Of a stretch of 46,571 bases of DNA, positions 9,451 through 18,600 are shown piece by piece. A program made the translations under genes and the position numbers. Numbering within the stretch: position 1 is the stretch's first letter; every line of letters begins with the position of its first letter. Source of the DNA: an uncultured Phycisphaerales bacterium (GTDB taxonomy: Bacteria; Planctomycetota; Phycisphaerae; Sedimentisphaerales; Anaerohalosphaeraceae); contig CALMLO010000022.1 in the NCBI GenBank assembly GCA_937868095.1, forward strand, positions 1 to 46,571, read 5' to 3'. The notes beneath the pieces are model-generated. The model worked only from the letters and a program-made list of their open reading frames with translations, did not search any database and was not told where the DNA came from.

Positions 9451-10632
9451 TTATCGAACGGAGAGTTTGTAAATCGTTGTGGTCTGGTAAACCTCTCCCG
9501 GACGCAGCACTACCGATGGGAAATTCGGCTTGTTGGGACTGTCTGGAAAATGCTGAGTCTCCAAGCAGAAGGCACTCCGCTGTCCGTAGACCTTGCCGCC
9601 CTTGCCGATGATGGTCCCGTCCAGGAAATTGCCTGTATAGAACTGAATGCCCGGCTCAGTGGTCCAAACTTCCATCAGCCGCCTGGTAGAGGGTTCATAC
9701 ACCGATGCCGCCAGCGACATTTCGTGGCCCTTCTTCTTGTTGAGTACCCAGTTATGGTCATATCCCTTGGCGTATTTGAGCTGGTCATAATCAGCATTGA
9801 TTCGGGCACCAATAGCGGTCGGAACGGTAAAATCCATCGGCGTTCCCTTAACCGGCCGAATCTCGCCGGTTGGGATCAGTCCTTCATCCACCGGCGTAAA
9901 GGAAGAGGCATTGAGCATCAGCTCATGACCAAGAATATCCCCCTTGCCCTGACCGGCCAGATTAAAATACATATGATTGGTCAGGTTGCAGACCGTCGGC
10001 TTATCGGTTACGGCTCTGTAATCAATCCGCAGCTGATTGTCATCCGTAAGTGTATAAATCACCGTGACTTTCAGCTTGCCCGGATAGCCCTCTTCCATAT
10101 CCTTGCTCACATACGACAGCTCCAGACCGGCGGTATCCTTTGTTGTAAAGGGTTTGGCCTTCCACAGCTGCCTGTCAAAACCGTTTACGCCACCATGCAG
10201 ATGATTGACACCGTCGTTGGCCGCCAGAACATATTCCTTGCCGTCAAGGGTAAACCTGGCCTTGCCAATCCGGTTGCCGTACCGCCCGACGATGCATCCA
10301 AAATAGGGGTTGGTGGTACGGTCGAGATATTTTTCCAGTTTGTCATGACCAAGCAGGACATCTTCCATCGCTCCCTTGCCGTCAGGCACAACCAGCGACA
10401 CCACATGTCCGCCGTAGTTGGTAATCTTGGCTGTTACGCCGCTGCTGTTCGTAAGGGTGTATAATTCAACGCTCCGGCCATCCGGCAGCGTCCCAAACGG
10501 CTCTTTCTGAACATTCATCTGCGCACACTCCTTTCTCTCAAGCCGCCAAATCTGCCAATTGCATGCTCCCACAAAAAACAACATCCCCGCCATCAGCCAA
10601 ACTTGTGATTTGTGAAAATTTCCCTTTTTCAT
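9451..10632 (-). CDS. galM: aldose 1-epimerase, probable lipoprotein form
   Basis: Interconverts alpha and beta anomers of aldoses. The 393-residue product carries the family's substrate motif NDGVNHLHGG, the catalytic His220 in CNLTNHMYFNL and the catalytic Glu358 in FCLETQHFPDSPN. The N-terminus has a signal segment with lipobox VGAC, giving a lipidated Cys24 and an envelope location, sensible for treating newly released arabinose before uptake. GGGAGA precedes this ATG at good distance. A second ATG at codon 39 (10516-10518) also has AGGAG nine bases upstream and would give a cytoplasmic protein of normal GalM length. It is the first gene of the arabinose operon. Confidence 0.93.
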   Translation of the reverse strand: MKKGNFHKSQVWLMAGMLFFVGACNWQIWRLERKECAQMNVQKEPFGTLPDGRSVELYTLTNSSGVTAKITNYGGHVVSLVVPDGKGAMEDVLLGHDKLEKYLDRTTNPYFGCIVGRYGNRIGKARFTLDGKEYVLAANDGVNHLHGGVNGFDRQLWKAKPFTTKDTAGLELSYVSKDMEEGYPGKLKVTVIYTLTDDNQLRIDYRAVTDKPTVCNLTNHMYFNLAGQGKGDILGHELMLNASSFTPVDEGLIPTGEIRPVKGTPMDFTVPTAIGARINADYDQLKYAKGYDHNWVLNKKKGHEMSLAASVYEPSTRRLMEVWTTEPGIQFYTGNFLDGTIIGKGGKVYGQRSAFCLETQHFPDSPNKPNFPSVVLRPGEVYQTTTIYKLSVR

Positions 10633-10871
10633 ACTTTGTCTCCCTTTTTTATTGATATACAGATTTGATTTTGATGGGGTATGCTCCTTCCAAACACCTT
10701 CTTTCTTCGGGGCCCTTGCCTTTGGACACCTTTTCAGACACCCCTAACCCCAAAGACAAACAAATCGAAACGCCTGCACCAAAGCTGCTTATCCGCATCG
10801 CATGATTTCCTACGTCCTCTCCCAACCTGAAACTCCCTGAAGACGACTGTTGTTTATGTACAACTTATAAG
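10633..10871 (-). other. long 5' leader of the arabinose operon
   Basis: From the predicted start near 10871 to the galM ATG there are about 238 untranslated bases. Apart from the operator candidate at its beginning I see a six-base-pair CTTTGG/CCAAAG pairing around a G-rich stretch and a four-codon open frame (MRCG), neither convincing. No known riboswitch is recognised. Confidence 0.4.
10849..10864. promoter_or_regulatory. palindromic operator candidate of the arabinose operon
   Basis: GTTGT-N6-ACAAC is a perfect five-base inverted repeat with a partly symmetric AT-rich centre. It begins about seven bases downstream of the predicted transcription start, a standard site for repression. It recalls the TTGT/ACAA half-sites of GntR-type AraR boxes, but its centre is two bases longer. 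Confidence 0.5.
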
Positions 10872-10877
10872 AGTGTG

Positions 10878-10906
10878 AGATTAAAAACTGCCGCCGCTCC
10901 TGTCAA
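10878..10906 (-). promoter_or_regulatory. sigma-70 promoter of the galM-symporter-araBD operon
   Basis: On the minus strand a perfect TTGACA (10901-10906) is separated by 17 bases from TAATCT (10878-10883). It lies between the end of the upstream hypothetical gene and galM, pointing into the operon. Confidence 0.65.
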
Positions 10907-10927
10907 GAATATTTTTGCCGCCCCCCC

Positions 10928-11590
10928 TTATAAATCCGGAATCACCTCCGCCCAGAAGGCCCCGGTACTGCTCAGTTTAAAGACATAAATCAGCCCCGGC
11001 CGCATCTGGCGGTAAACCGCATTCCCATACACAGCGCTGATACCCAATGACTCCAGCCGTTTCGGCTGATTCGATAAACTCCAGATTTCCTGCCAAAACA
11101 GCCGGCGGTCTCGCGATGAAAGCATCCTGCAAATGTTTGCATACTGAGCTGGCTCAACCCCCTCCTGCTCCAGCGAAATCCCATCCGCCGGACGCATGTT
11201 CTCCCCATAAACCCGACGCCACAATCCAATCGCCCTCTCCCGTCCGTCCATTACAAGTTGGTTGCTGAATCGAACAATCAGAATGTCAAAATGGGCAACA
11301 TCTCCTTCGGTTTCCACTTCTTTCCGCAAAATCTGTAAAGAGGGCTCCTCCGGCGCCGTCTGAACAAACAGAATCTTGGTAAAAAGCCGCCCGTCTTTAA
11401 GACCCTGTTCGAGCACTTTGGCATACCCAATCTGCTGCTCAAATGCCAGATTGGCAATGGCCTCCTGAAGCTGCCGGTTTTCTGCAAGCAGCCGCTGGAT
11501 AGACCGATGGCTTGCGGTCCAACGCCATAAAAACACCCCACCCCCCGCCAAAATTACCGCTGCAAATAGAATAAAAAATAATTTTTTCAT
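10928..11590 (-). CDS. membrane-anchored protein of unknown function
   Basis: I do not recognise this 220-residue protein. Residues 4-22 form one transmembrane helix preceded by two lysines, giving a single-span anchor with the rest outside the cytoplasm. Residues 28-65 are rich in Leu, Glu and Gln and probably helical or coiled coil. The remainder (about 70-220) is a mixed soluble domain with a conserved-looking VFKLSSTGAFWAEVIPDL end. There are no cysteine pairs or catalytic signatures. It stands alone, divergent from the TlpA-like gene, and its stop lies just upstream of the arabinose operon promoter. Confidence 0.7.
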   Translation of the reverse strand: MKKLFFILFAAVILAGGGVFLWRWTASHRSIQRLLAENRQLQEAIANLAFEQQIGYAKVLEQGLKDGRLFTKILFVQTAPEEPSLQILRKEVETEGDVAHFDILIVRFSNQLVMDGRERAIGLWRRVYGENMRPADGISLEQEGVEPAQYANICRMLSSRDRRLFWQEIWSLSNQPKRLESLGISAVYGNAVYRQMRPGLIYVFKLSSTGAFWAEVIPDL

Positions 11591-11683
11591 ATCAACATCC
11601 TGCTGTATCGCCTTCCCTGACGGTATAGTTTTTCAAACTCTTATACAGCCAAAACGAAAGTTGTCCTAAAAATATTTTCTCTC

Positions 11684-11711
11684 TTGAAAAAATCTCTCTC
11701 GAAACTATAAT
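11684..11711 (+). promoter_or_regulatory. promoter of the TlpA-like gene
   Basis: TTGAAA (11684-11689), 16 bases, and a perfect TATAAT (11706-11711), followed 19 bases later by AAGGAG and the ATG at 11742. Confidence 0.6.
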
Positions 11712-11741
11712 ACATTTACATTTTACAGGAAAGGAGAGCCC

Positions 11742-12356
11742 ATGAAAAACGCGCAGATTTTCATTATTTTTCTTCTGATTCTAAGTATTCTTTTTCAATT
11801 TTATATATGTGCTATTCTCACGTTTGCCTTTTTACCCAGTTTAAACCAAACCTTAAAAAACTCATCGTCTTCAGCCACAGTCATCAGACCCGCATCGCCA
11901 AAACCTGCCCTGCCGCGACCCCAGAGCAAACTCATCGAAGACAGTCCCTTCCCCCCGCTTGAGCTTACTGATCTCGACGGCAAAACCCATAACATAAAGG
12001 ACTACCGCGGCAAGGTCGTCGTTATCGACTTCTGGGCAACCTGGTGCGGTCCCTGCAGAGCAGCAACCCCTTATCTGCTGAAGGTATATGAAAATTTTAA
12101 AGACAAAGGTCTGGTGATCTTCGGAATCAGTTTAGACACCAGCAGAAAAGAACTGACCGACTACCTGGAGGAACACAAAATTCCCTGGCCGCAGTATTTC
12201 GACGGTCTCGGATGGCAGAACAAAATCTGGCAGCAGATTGGCGGCAACGCAATTCCCTTGATTATTGTTATCGACCAGCAGGGAATTGTTCGCCACAGCG
12301 GCATCAGTGCTCCAGAGCTTGAACAAGCCGTCAGCCGCTTGCTGGCTGAAGACTAA
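11742..12356 (+). CDS. TlpA/ResA-like thiol-disulfide oxidoreductase
   Basis: A 204-residue protein with an N-terminal transmembrane segment (about residues 5-32), a Pro/Ser-rich linker to about residue 65, and a thioredoxin-fold redoxin domain. The active site is ATWCGPC with Cys102 and Cys105, preceded by GKVVVIDFW. The cis-Pro segment NAIPLIIVIDQQG lies where expected. Such anchored thioredoxins act outside the cytoplasmic membrane as reductants of disulfides, for example in cytochrome c maturation, but the substrate here is unknown. AAGGAGA precedes the ATG. The glycoside hydrolase gene follows after 106 bases and may be co-transcribed. Confidence 0.9.
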   Translation: MKNAQIFIIFLLILSILFQFYICAILTFAFLPSLNQTLKNSSSSATVIRPASPKPALPRPQSKLIEDSPFPPLELTDLDGKTHNIKDYRGKVVVIDFWATWCGPCRAATPYLLKVYENFKDKGLVIFGISLDTSRKELTDYLEEHKIPWPQYFDGLGWQNKIWQQIGGNAIPLIIVIDQQGIVRHSGISAPELEQAVSRLLAED

Positions 12357-12462
12357 ACCTGCTTCGCAGCCGTGCCCAATGCCGGTCGATATCTTTGCTA
12401 AAAAGCAAGCAGAACAACTCCACAGCCGCAACCTGCTAATCTTTATCTTCGGCCAGGAGAAT

Positions 12463-14400
12463 ATGGAACCTGTTCTCGAAAAAGTCCTGTTTAGCGGAGT
12501 GATTTCCCTTGCCTTCTTAGCAGGGTCGCTCGGACAGCCGGCTGCCGTTTCCGCCCCGCCTGCCCCAATCGCCCCTTTCACCATCCAAAAAGACCCGCAG
12601 GGAAAATTCTGGTTTGCCGATTCCTCCGGCCGCAAATTCCTTTCTCTGGGCGTCAATAATGTTGTTCCCGAACCCTTCCAGCCCCGCCCCAACAGCCGAT
12701 ATTACAATCCAATTCCTACTCTTTTTAAGGGCGATTTTCAGGCATGGAAACAAGATGTCCTTCAACTCCTGCAGGAACACGGCTTTAACACCCTCGGTGC
12801 CTGGTCGGATGGACGACTCTTTGACGGACCGCTGGCCGGCACAATTTGTCTTTATGTCGCCGCCCACGCCCCTGATCGCTGTCTGGATGCCCTCCGTCCT
12901 GATTTCCAAAAACGTGTCCTTCAAAACATCCAAACCACCCTCGAACGATACCCCTACAGGGGCAATCTGCTCGGCGTCTTTCTTGATAATGAAATGCCCT
13001 GGTACGGCCACGCCCCTTGGGGCGAGATACCCAACGCAACCCTTCTCGAATCCGCTCTCTCCTTGTCCGAAGATGACCCAGCCCGTCGGGCCGCAATCCA
13101 ATTTCTTCAAGAACGCTACAAGTCTATCGAAAGCTTTGCCAACGCTTGGGGAAAGCCCATTTCCGACTGGCGTCAGCTCACAGTCGAGTATGCATGCAGC
13201 TGCCTTTCTGAAGCGGCCCATACGGACAGACAGGCCTTTATCGGTTTGGCCGCCGAATCTTTCTATCACGCGGTTGCCCAAATCGTAAGGGAACAAATGC
13301 CGGGCGTCCTCCTCCTCGGTACTCGCTTTGCCGGCTATGCTCCCCAGCCGGTCATCGAAGCATGCGGGCGGCACTGCGACGTTATCTCTTTCAATAATTA
13401 CACAGCCAAGCCGGCCGCCGATCCCGACATGCTCGCCCGCTATTGGATTTGGGGCGGACAAAAACCTCTGCTCATCACGGAATTCTCCTGGCGAGCCGAG
13501 GAAAACACAAGCGGCAATCCCAACACCGGCGGTGCCGGCGCCGTCGTCAAAACCCAAGCCCAAAGAGCCGAAAACTATCAAAAATATATCGAAGATTTGC
13601 TGTCCTATCCGATGGTTATCGGGGCACACTGGTTCGAATTTGCCGACCAATCACCGCAAGGCCGTTTTGACGGCGAAAACTCCAATTACGGTATTGTGGA
13701 CATAGAACACCGGCCATACGCAGAATTATTGGCCGCAATGAAGCAAATCCATCAGCAAATCGAGGAAATCCACGCCCGCTCCCCGCGAACTGCCCCCATC
13801 ACTTTGCCTGCACCCAAACAAGTCCGCATCGAAATTGCCCAGCGACCCGAAAGACCCCCGGTTGCGGATCTGCTCAAAACCGAACCGGTTAAGGCCCCCG
13901 AACTTTTCTGGGCCCCCGATGCCTCTATCCAGATTGGCCCCCAGGAAAACGGCGCCCTCCAAATCCACCTGCAAACCGGCCGGGATTGGGGCTGCGGTCT
14001 GCTCTTTTTCGGGCCGAAAGAATGGAAAACCGCCGACGGCCCCGAGTTTGCTGCGGACCTGGACGGCTACAGCTCAATCGAAATGGATGCTCTCATTCCG
14101 CAAGCCCTTTCCTTTCAGGTTCTTATCGACGAAGCCGGCGTAGATCGCCCTGATGCCCCCTCCTACGATACTCGCGCCGGCGATGATGCCGAAAGTTTTA
14201 TCTTTCCCGTTCTCCAGGGTAGCGGAACTCGAAAAATCTATCATCTCAACCTCTCCGACCTCACCCTTCGAACCGACTGGGGCAACCCCAAAGGAGCAGG
14301 ACGACTGGACTTATATGCCGTCAAGGGAATCGGCCTGTACTTTCCAGGCGGGCAGGGACAACAAACCCTCTTCCTCTATGCCCTCCAGTTGGTCCGATAA
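12463..14400 (+). CDS. exported clan GH-A glycoside hydrolase (agarase/GH42-like)
   Basis: A 645-residue enzyme with a signal-peptide-like N-terminus ending near PAAVSA, a (beta/alpha)8 catalytic domain over about residues 40-430 and a C-terminal beta-sandwich of about 170 residues that may bind carbohydrate. Glu177 in GVFLDNEMPWYG fits the acid/base and Glu340 in LLITEFSWRAEE the nucleophile of a retaining clan GH-A enzyme. The pattern recalls GH50 agarases and GH42 galactosidases, but I cannot place the family, so the substrate is open. I chose the ATG at 12463 because AGGAGA is close by and a signal peptide follows directly; the Shine-Dalgarno spacing is short (two to three bases). The upstream ATG at 12379 lacks a ribosome site. 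The gene ends just before the LacI operon promoter. Confidence 0.8.
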   Translation: MEPVLEKVLFSGVISLAFLAGSLGQPAAVSAPPAPIAPFTIQKDPQGKFWFADSSGRKFLSLGVNNVVPEPFQPRPNSRYYNPIPTLFKGDFQAWKQDVLQLLQEHGFNTLGAWSDGRLFDGPLAGTICLYVAAHAPDRCLDALRPDFQKRVLQNIQTTLERYPYRGNLLGVFLDNEMPWYGHAPWGEIPNATLLESALSLSEDDPARRAAIQFLQERYKSIESFANAWGKPISDWRQLTVEYACSCLSEAAHTDRQAFIGLAAESFYHAVAQIVREQMPGVLLLGTRFAGYAPQPVIEACGRHCDVISFNNYTAKPAADPDMLARYWIWGGQKPLLITEFSWRAEENTSGNPNTGGAGAVVKTQAQRAENYQKYIEDLLSYPMVIGAHWFEFADQSPQGRFDGENSNYGIVDIEHRPYAELLAAMKQIHQQIEEIHARSPRTAPITLPAPKQVRIEIAQRPERPPVADLLKTEPVKAPELFWAPDASIQIGPQENGALQIHLQTGRDWGCGLLFFGPKEWKTADGPEFAADLDGYSSIEMDALIPQALSFQVLIDEAGVDRPDAPSYDTRAGDDAESFIFPVLQGSGTRKIYHLNLSDLTLRTDWGNPKGAGRLDLYAVKGIGLYFPGGQGQQTLFLYALQLVR

Positions 14401-14454
14401 AATCTTCTTCTCTCTGCTATTCACACCTTCCAGGCTGCCTTTTGAAAAACGAGA

Positions 14455-14483
14455 TTGACATTCCCGCTCCAAAAATGTATAAT
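14455..14483 (+). promoter_or_regulatory. consensus sigma-70 promoter of the lacI-phosphorylase-GH16 operon
   Basis: TTGACA (14455-14460), 17 bases, TATAAT (14478-14483): both hexamers and the spacing match the sigma-70 consensus exactly. The predicted start is near 14490, just before the operator candidate. Confidence 0.8.
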
Positions 14484-14493
14484 AATTTCACTA

Positions 14494-14507
14494 AGCAAAC
14501 GGTTTCT
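14494..14507. promoter_or_regulatory. LacI-family operator candidate
   Basis: AGCAAACGGTTTCT has the form AGnAAnCGnTTnCT, symmetric at ten of fourteen positions around a central CG. This matches the general build of LacI/PurR/CcpA operators. It begins about four bases after the predicted start and lies upstream of the gene for a LacI-type regulator, so autorepression is the natural reading. Confidence 0.6.
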
Positions 14508-14546
14508 AAATATTTTTTGCAAGAAAAGCATCAAGAGGTTTGTTTT

Positions 14547-15578
14547 ATGAAATCAGCAGCCCCTAGTCTGAGCGACGTAGCCGAACAAGCCGGCGTGAGC
14601 AAATCTACCGTCAGCCGCATCCTCAACAATCGCCTCGGAAACGGCTTTTCGGTCAAAGAAGAGGTTCGCCTTCGGGTACTCGAAGTGGCCCGAAAACTCA
14701 ATTACCGGCCTAATCTTATTGCCAAAAGTCTTACGATGCGCTCCACCAAGATGATTCACATCATCGGAGGCAATCACGCCCTCAGCCAGCTCGGAAACAT
14801 CTACCAAACCGTCGTCAACCATATCACAGAGTTCATCGATGCCCAAGGCGATGGTTTCGACGTCACTGTTGATATGTCCAAACACACCTCAGACCAAAGC
14901 GAAATACCTGCCTGGAAAATTGACGGTGCTATTATTCTCGCCTGCTGCACCTCCATTACAATGGAAGAAATCCTCCAGATGGGGATTCCTTATGTCGTTA
15001 TCAACGGGCCCGCCCCTGCCGGCGGCACCTCGGTAGTACCTGACGATGTTCAGGGAACCCAGCTGGCTGTCAAGCACCTATTCGACCTCGGACATCGCAG
15101 AATTGCCTATACCCCGCCCCCTCACCGATTTATGATGGTCGGCCATTCGAGCATCGCCGACCGCCAAAACACCTATTGCGAACAAATGAAACACTGCGGT
15201 CTGGCGCCGCTCATCAGCCGCTTCGACGTCCTGGATGAAACCAATAAACTTCTGGAAGAACTGGTCTTCGAAAAAAAGGCCACGGCTATCCTTGCCTACG
15301 GACACATGGAAGCTCTGAACCTCCTGCAGGCCGCCCATTCCCTCGATATCCCCGTCCCCGAACGCCTCAGTGTAATGTGTTTCTGCGATCATTATGCCAA
15401 CCAAATTATGAGTCCCGGCCTCACTTTTATTGACTTGGGCTCAGCACAAATGGGCACCTCGGCTGCTCAGCTTCTGCTCGAACAAATCAAACAGCCCGAC
15501 AAACGAAAGCCCCAAAAAATCGTTCTTAATGAAACCCTTTGCACACGCAGCACTACGGCTCCGCCGCCTTCGGACTAA
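14547..15578 (+). CDS. LacI-family transcriptional regulator
   Basis: A 343-residue DNA-binding repressor of standard family length. The N-terminal helix-turn-helix is clear at residues 6-30 (SLSDVAEQAGVSKSTVSRIL), with the hinge helix around NYRPNLIAKSL at 52-62. The remainder is a periplasmic-binding-protein-like effector domain, including DLGHRRIAY and a C-terminal FIDLGSAQMGTSAAQLLLEQ segment. I chose the ATG at 14547 because AAGAGG stands eight bases upstream and the HTH starts at once; an in-frame ATG at 14442 lies upstream of the promoter. The downstream phosphorylase-like gene starts 26 bases after the stop. The effector is probably a breakdown product of the glucan handled by those enzymes. 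Confidence 0.93.
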   Translation: MKSAAPSLSDVAEQAGVSKSTVSRILNNRLGNGFSVKEEVRLRVLEVARKLNYRPNLIAKSLTMRSTKMIHIIGGNHALSQLGNIYQTVVNHITEFIDAQGDGFDVTVDMSKHTSDQSEIPAWKIDGAIILACCTSITMEEILQMGIPYVVINGPAPAGGTSVVPDDVQGTQLAVKHLFDLGHRRIAYTPPPHRFMMVGHSSIADRQNTYCEQMKHCGLAPLISRFDVLDETNKLLEELVFEKKATAILAYGHMEALNLLQAAHSLDIPVPERLSVMCFCDHYANQIMSPGLTFIDLGSAQMGTSAAQLLLEQIKQPDKRKPQKIVLNETLCTRSTTAPPPSD

Positions 15579-15604
15579 TCCTGCTTCGATGCCGAGAAAA
15601 ACCA

Positions 15605-18600
15605 ATGAAAGCAAAAATCACTGATACACAGACAACCAAAGAAAAAAGAGGAATCACCCCAGAGTATATTCTGGAGCCAAACGGCAACTTCCGCATAGAG
15701 CAGTACGACAGCCGGCCTGCTTTCGCCAGTTTTCTGCCAGGCATCGGCGGGCCCGACGGCATCCCGCTTTGGTGTCTGTATGTCAATCGGGGACAGGGGG
15801 TTTCCTCTTTCGGCGTTGCTAACAAGAACCACGCCATTGTCGAATTCCTGCCGGCCAATTGGGCCTATCAGCTGGTCGGCATCCAGGGTTTCCGCACGTT
15901 CTGCTATGCAGACGGCTCTTTTGTTGAACCCTTCGGCAGCCGCCATCGGCCCTCGGCCGATATCCGACGAACGATGTGGATCGAAATGGACCGTTTCAGA
16001 ATCCGTGAAGACAATAAATCTGTCGGCATCCGTTTTGAAATAACCTATTTTTCTCCGGTCAATCAGCCCATCGGCTCGCTTCTGCGTCTGCTCACTATCT
16101 CCAACCTGACCTCCAAAACCCGGCACCTTCGCATCCTCGACGGTCTGCCCCAGCTTTTGCCTGCCGGCTTCACCGAAATCGGAATCAAAACCATGCGCCG
16201 CATCTATGAGGCCTATGCCTCCGTTCGGATTATCGACGGCCGTATCCCCTTCTGCGCCGCACGGGTTCGCGTCCACGATGAAGCCGAAGTTGAAGAAGTT
16301 CAAAACGGAAACTTCTACGCCTCCTGGCTTAGCGACGGCGATTATCTGCTCCCCATCGAACCCTACTACGACCCCGACGTAATCTTCGGAACCGACCAGG
16401 ACCTCCTGCTGCCGCGGCACTTTACCCCCGACGGGCTGCCCGACCGCAGCCGACAGGTCGGCGAAAACAAACTCCCCTGTGCCATGACTCCCTTTGAAGC
16501 CGTGCTCGGCCCGCACGATTCCCTCGTCCTGGTCTCCGCAGCTGGAATGGCTCCCCACGAATCGCTCCTGCAAACTTTTCTGTCGCATTTTCAGAAACTT
16601 TCCGACTTTGAAGCCGCCTCCCGTCAGAGCCGAAAAACAATCGAAGCCCTCACCCTGCCGGCTTTAACGCTCTCCGCAGACCCGCGGCTGGATGCTTACG
16701 CCCGGCAGAACTTTCTGGACAATATCCTCCGCGGCGGCATGCCCATTCCCCTCCCTTCCCGGCAAGGTCTCGTCCTCCTCCATCTGTATTCCCGACGCCA
16801 CGGAGATGCCGAACGGGATTATAATTTCTTCGACCTGCCGGCCTGTCCTCTTTCCAGCGGCGAAGGCAATTATCGGGACATTTGCCAAAACCGCCGAAGC
16901 GACCTTTGGTTTTATCCCCAAACAGAAGATAAAGAAATTCGGATGTTTGCCCGCCTGCTCCAGCCCGACGGCTACAACCCTCTCTCCGTGCAGGGTTATC
17001 GATGGATTTGGCCGCAAACTCAGGATTTCATCTCCGTTTGCCCCACAGAGGAACCGGCCGCTCAAGAAGCCCTCCAATCCATTCTCCGGCGGCCCTTTCA
17101 GCCGGGTGAACTTCTTGCCTGGGCCGACTGCTTTTGTCCGCTTCTTCCCCACCGAACCGAATGGCTTGAAAGTATTCTATCCGGCTGTGATATTCGCTTG
17201 ATGGCCTCCGGCCATGAAGGTGGGTACTGGATTGATCATTGGACCTACATCACCGATTTGCTCGAAACTTATGAGGCAATCTATCCAGACCGGCTGGAAC
17301 AAATGCTCACCGAAAAAGCCGATATTGAGTGGTTCTGCGAACCTGCCCAGGTGAAGGACCGCCAACGGAAATACATCCGGCGCAAAAAAGGTCTCCGCCA
17401 GCTCCATTCCGTCGAGGATGCCCCGCTGCCGCCGGTACCCCTGCCGCCGGTTACCCTTTTGGGAAAACTTTCAGCACTGCTGGCTATCAAGATTGTCTGT
17501 CTCGACTATGAAGGACGCGGACTCGAAATGGAAGCCGGACGGCCCGGCTGGAACGACGCACTAAACGGCCTGCCCGCCCTCTTCGGCTCATCCACCTGTG
17601 AAACCGCCGAAATCCTCCGCCTGGCTCGATGGCTTCAAAATGCCCTGCCGACGATCCCCGACACATTCTTTCCTGAAACCGTCGCCGATTTGCTTGAAGC
17701 AGTCCTGACAGATATCCAATCTGAATTTTCCTGGCACCGTGCCTGCGATATTCGCGAAAACTATCGCCGGCAAGTTTACCAGAACTGCTCGGAGAAAACC
17801 CGCCTCATCAAAGGCACCCAGCTCCAGATGCTTCTCGAAGGCATCATCGCCTGCTGCCGAAAAGCCATTCAGAACTCCATCGACCCCGAAACCGGACTGC
17901 TTCATACCTATTATCTTCACGAGCCGCAGGAAGCTCCGCACGACAGATGTGCCATTTCGTCGTTTCTTGCTGCCCCTCTGCCCGTCTTTCTCGAAGGGCA
18001 GGTTCACTGGTTGCGGGTGTGCAGCAGCCAAACAGCCCAGCGCATCAGCACCGCCGTCCGGCAAAGCCCCCTGCTCGATCTGCACCTGAACATGTACAAA
18101 CTCAACGAATCGCTCGAAAATTGCTCTCCCGAAATCGGACGGGCACGCACTTTTACACGCGGCTGGTTCGAAAATGAATCAGTCTGGCTCCACATGTCCT
18201 ACAAATATCTTCTCGAACTGCTCAAGCACGGCCTGTATGAAGATTTCTTTGCGGATGCACAAACCATGCTCGTGCCTTTTATGAAGCCCGAAGTTTACGG
18301 TCGAAGCATTCTCGAAAACAGCTCCTTCATCGCCTCTTCCGTCTGTCCGGACCCTGACGCCCGCGGACGCGGTTTTGTCGCCCGTCTCAGCGGGAGCACC
18401 GCCGAATTTATCCATATCTGGCTTCTTTTGACCGTCGGCAGCAAACCCTTCCGGCTTCGCAGCAGCCGGCTGGTTTTTGCTCCTGCGCCGGCCTTGCCCG
18501 GCTCATGGTTCACCCGCGAACCCAAAACCCTCCGCTGGAAAGACCAGACCTTCTCCATTCCCGAAGATACCTTCTCCTGTGCTCTGCTCGCCGAGACCCT

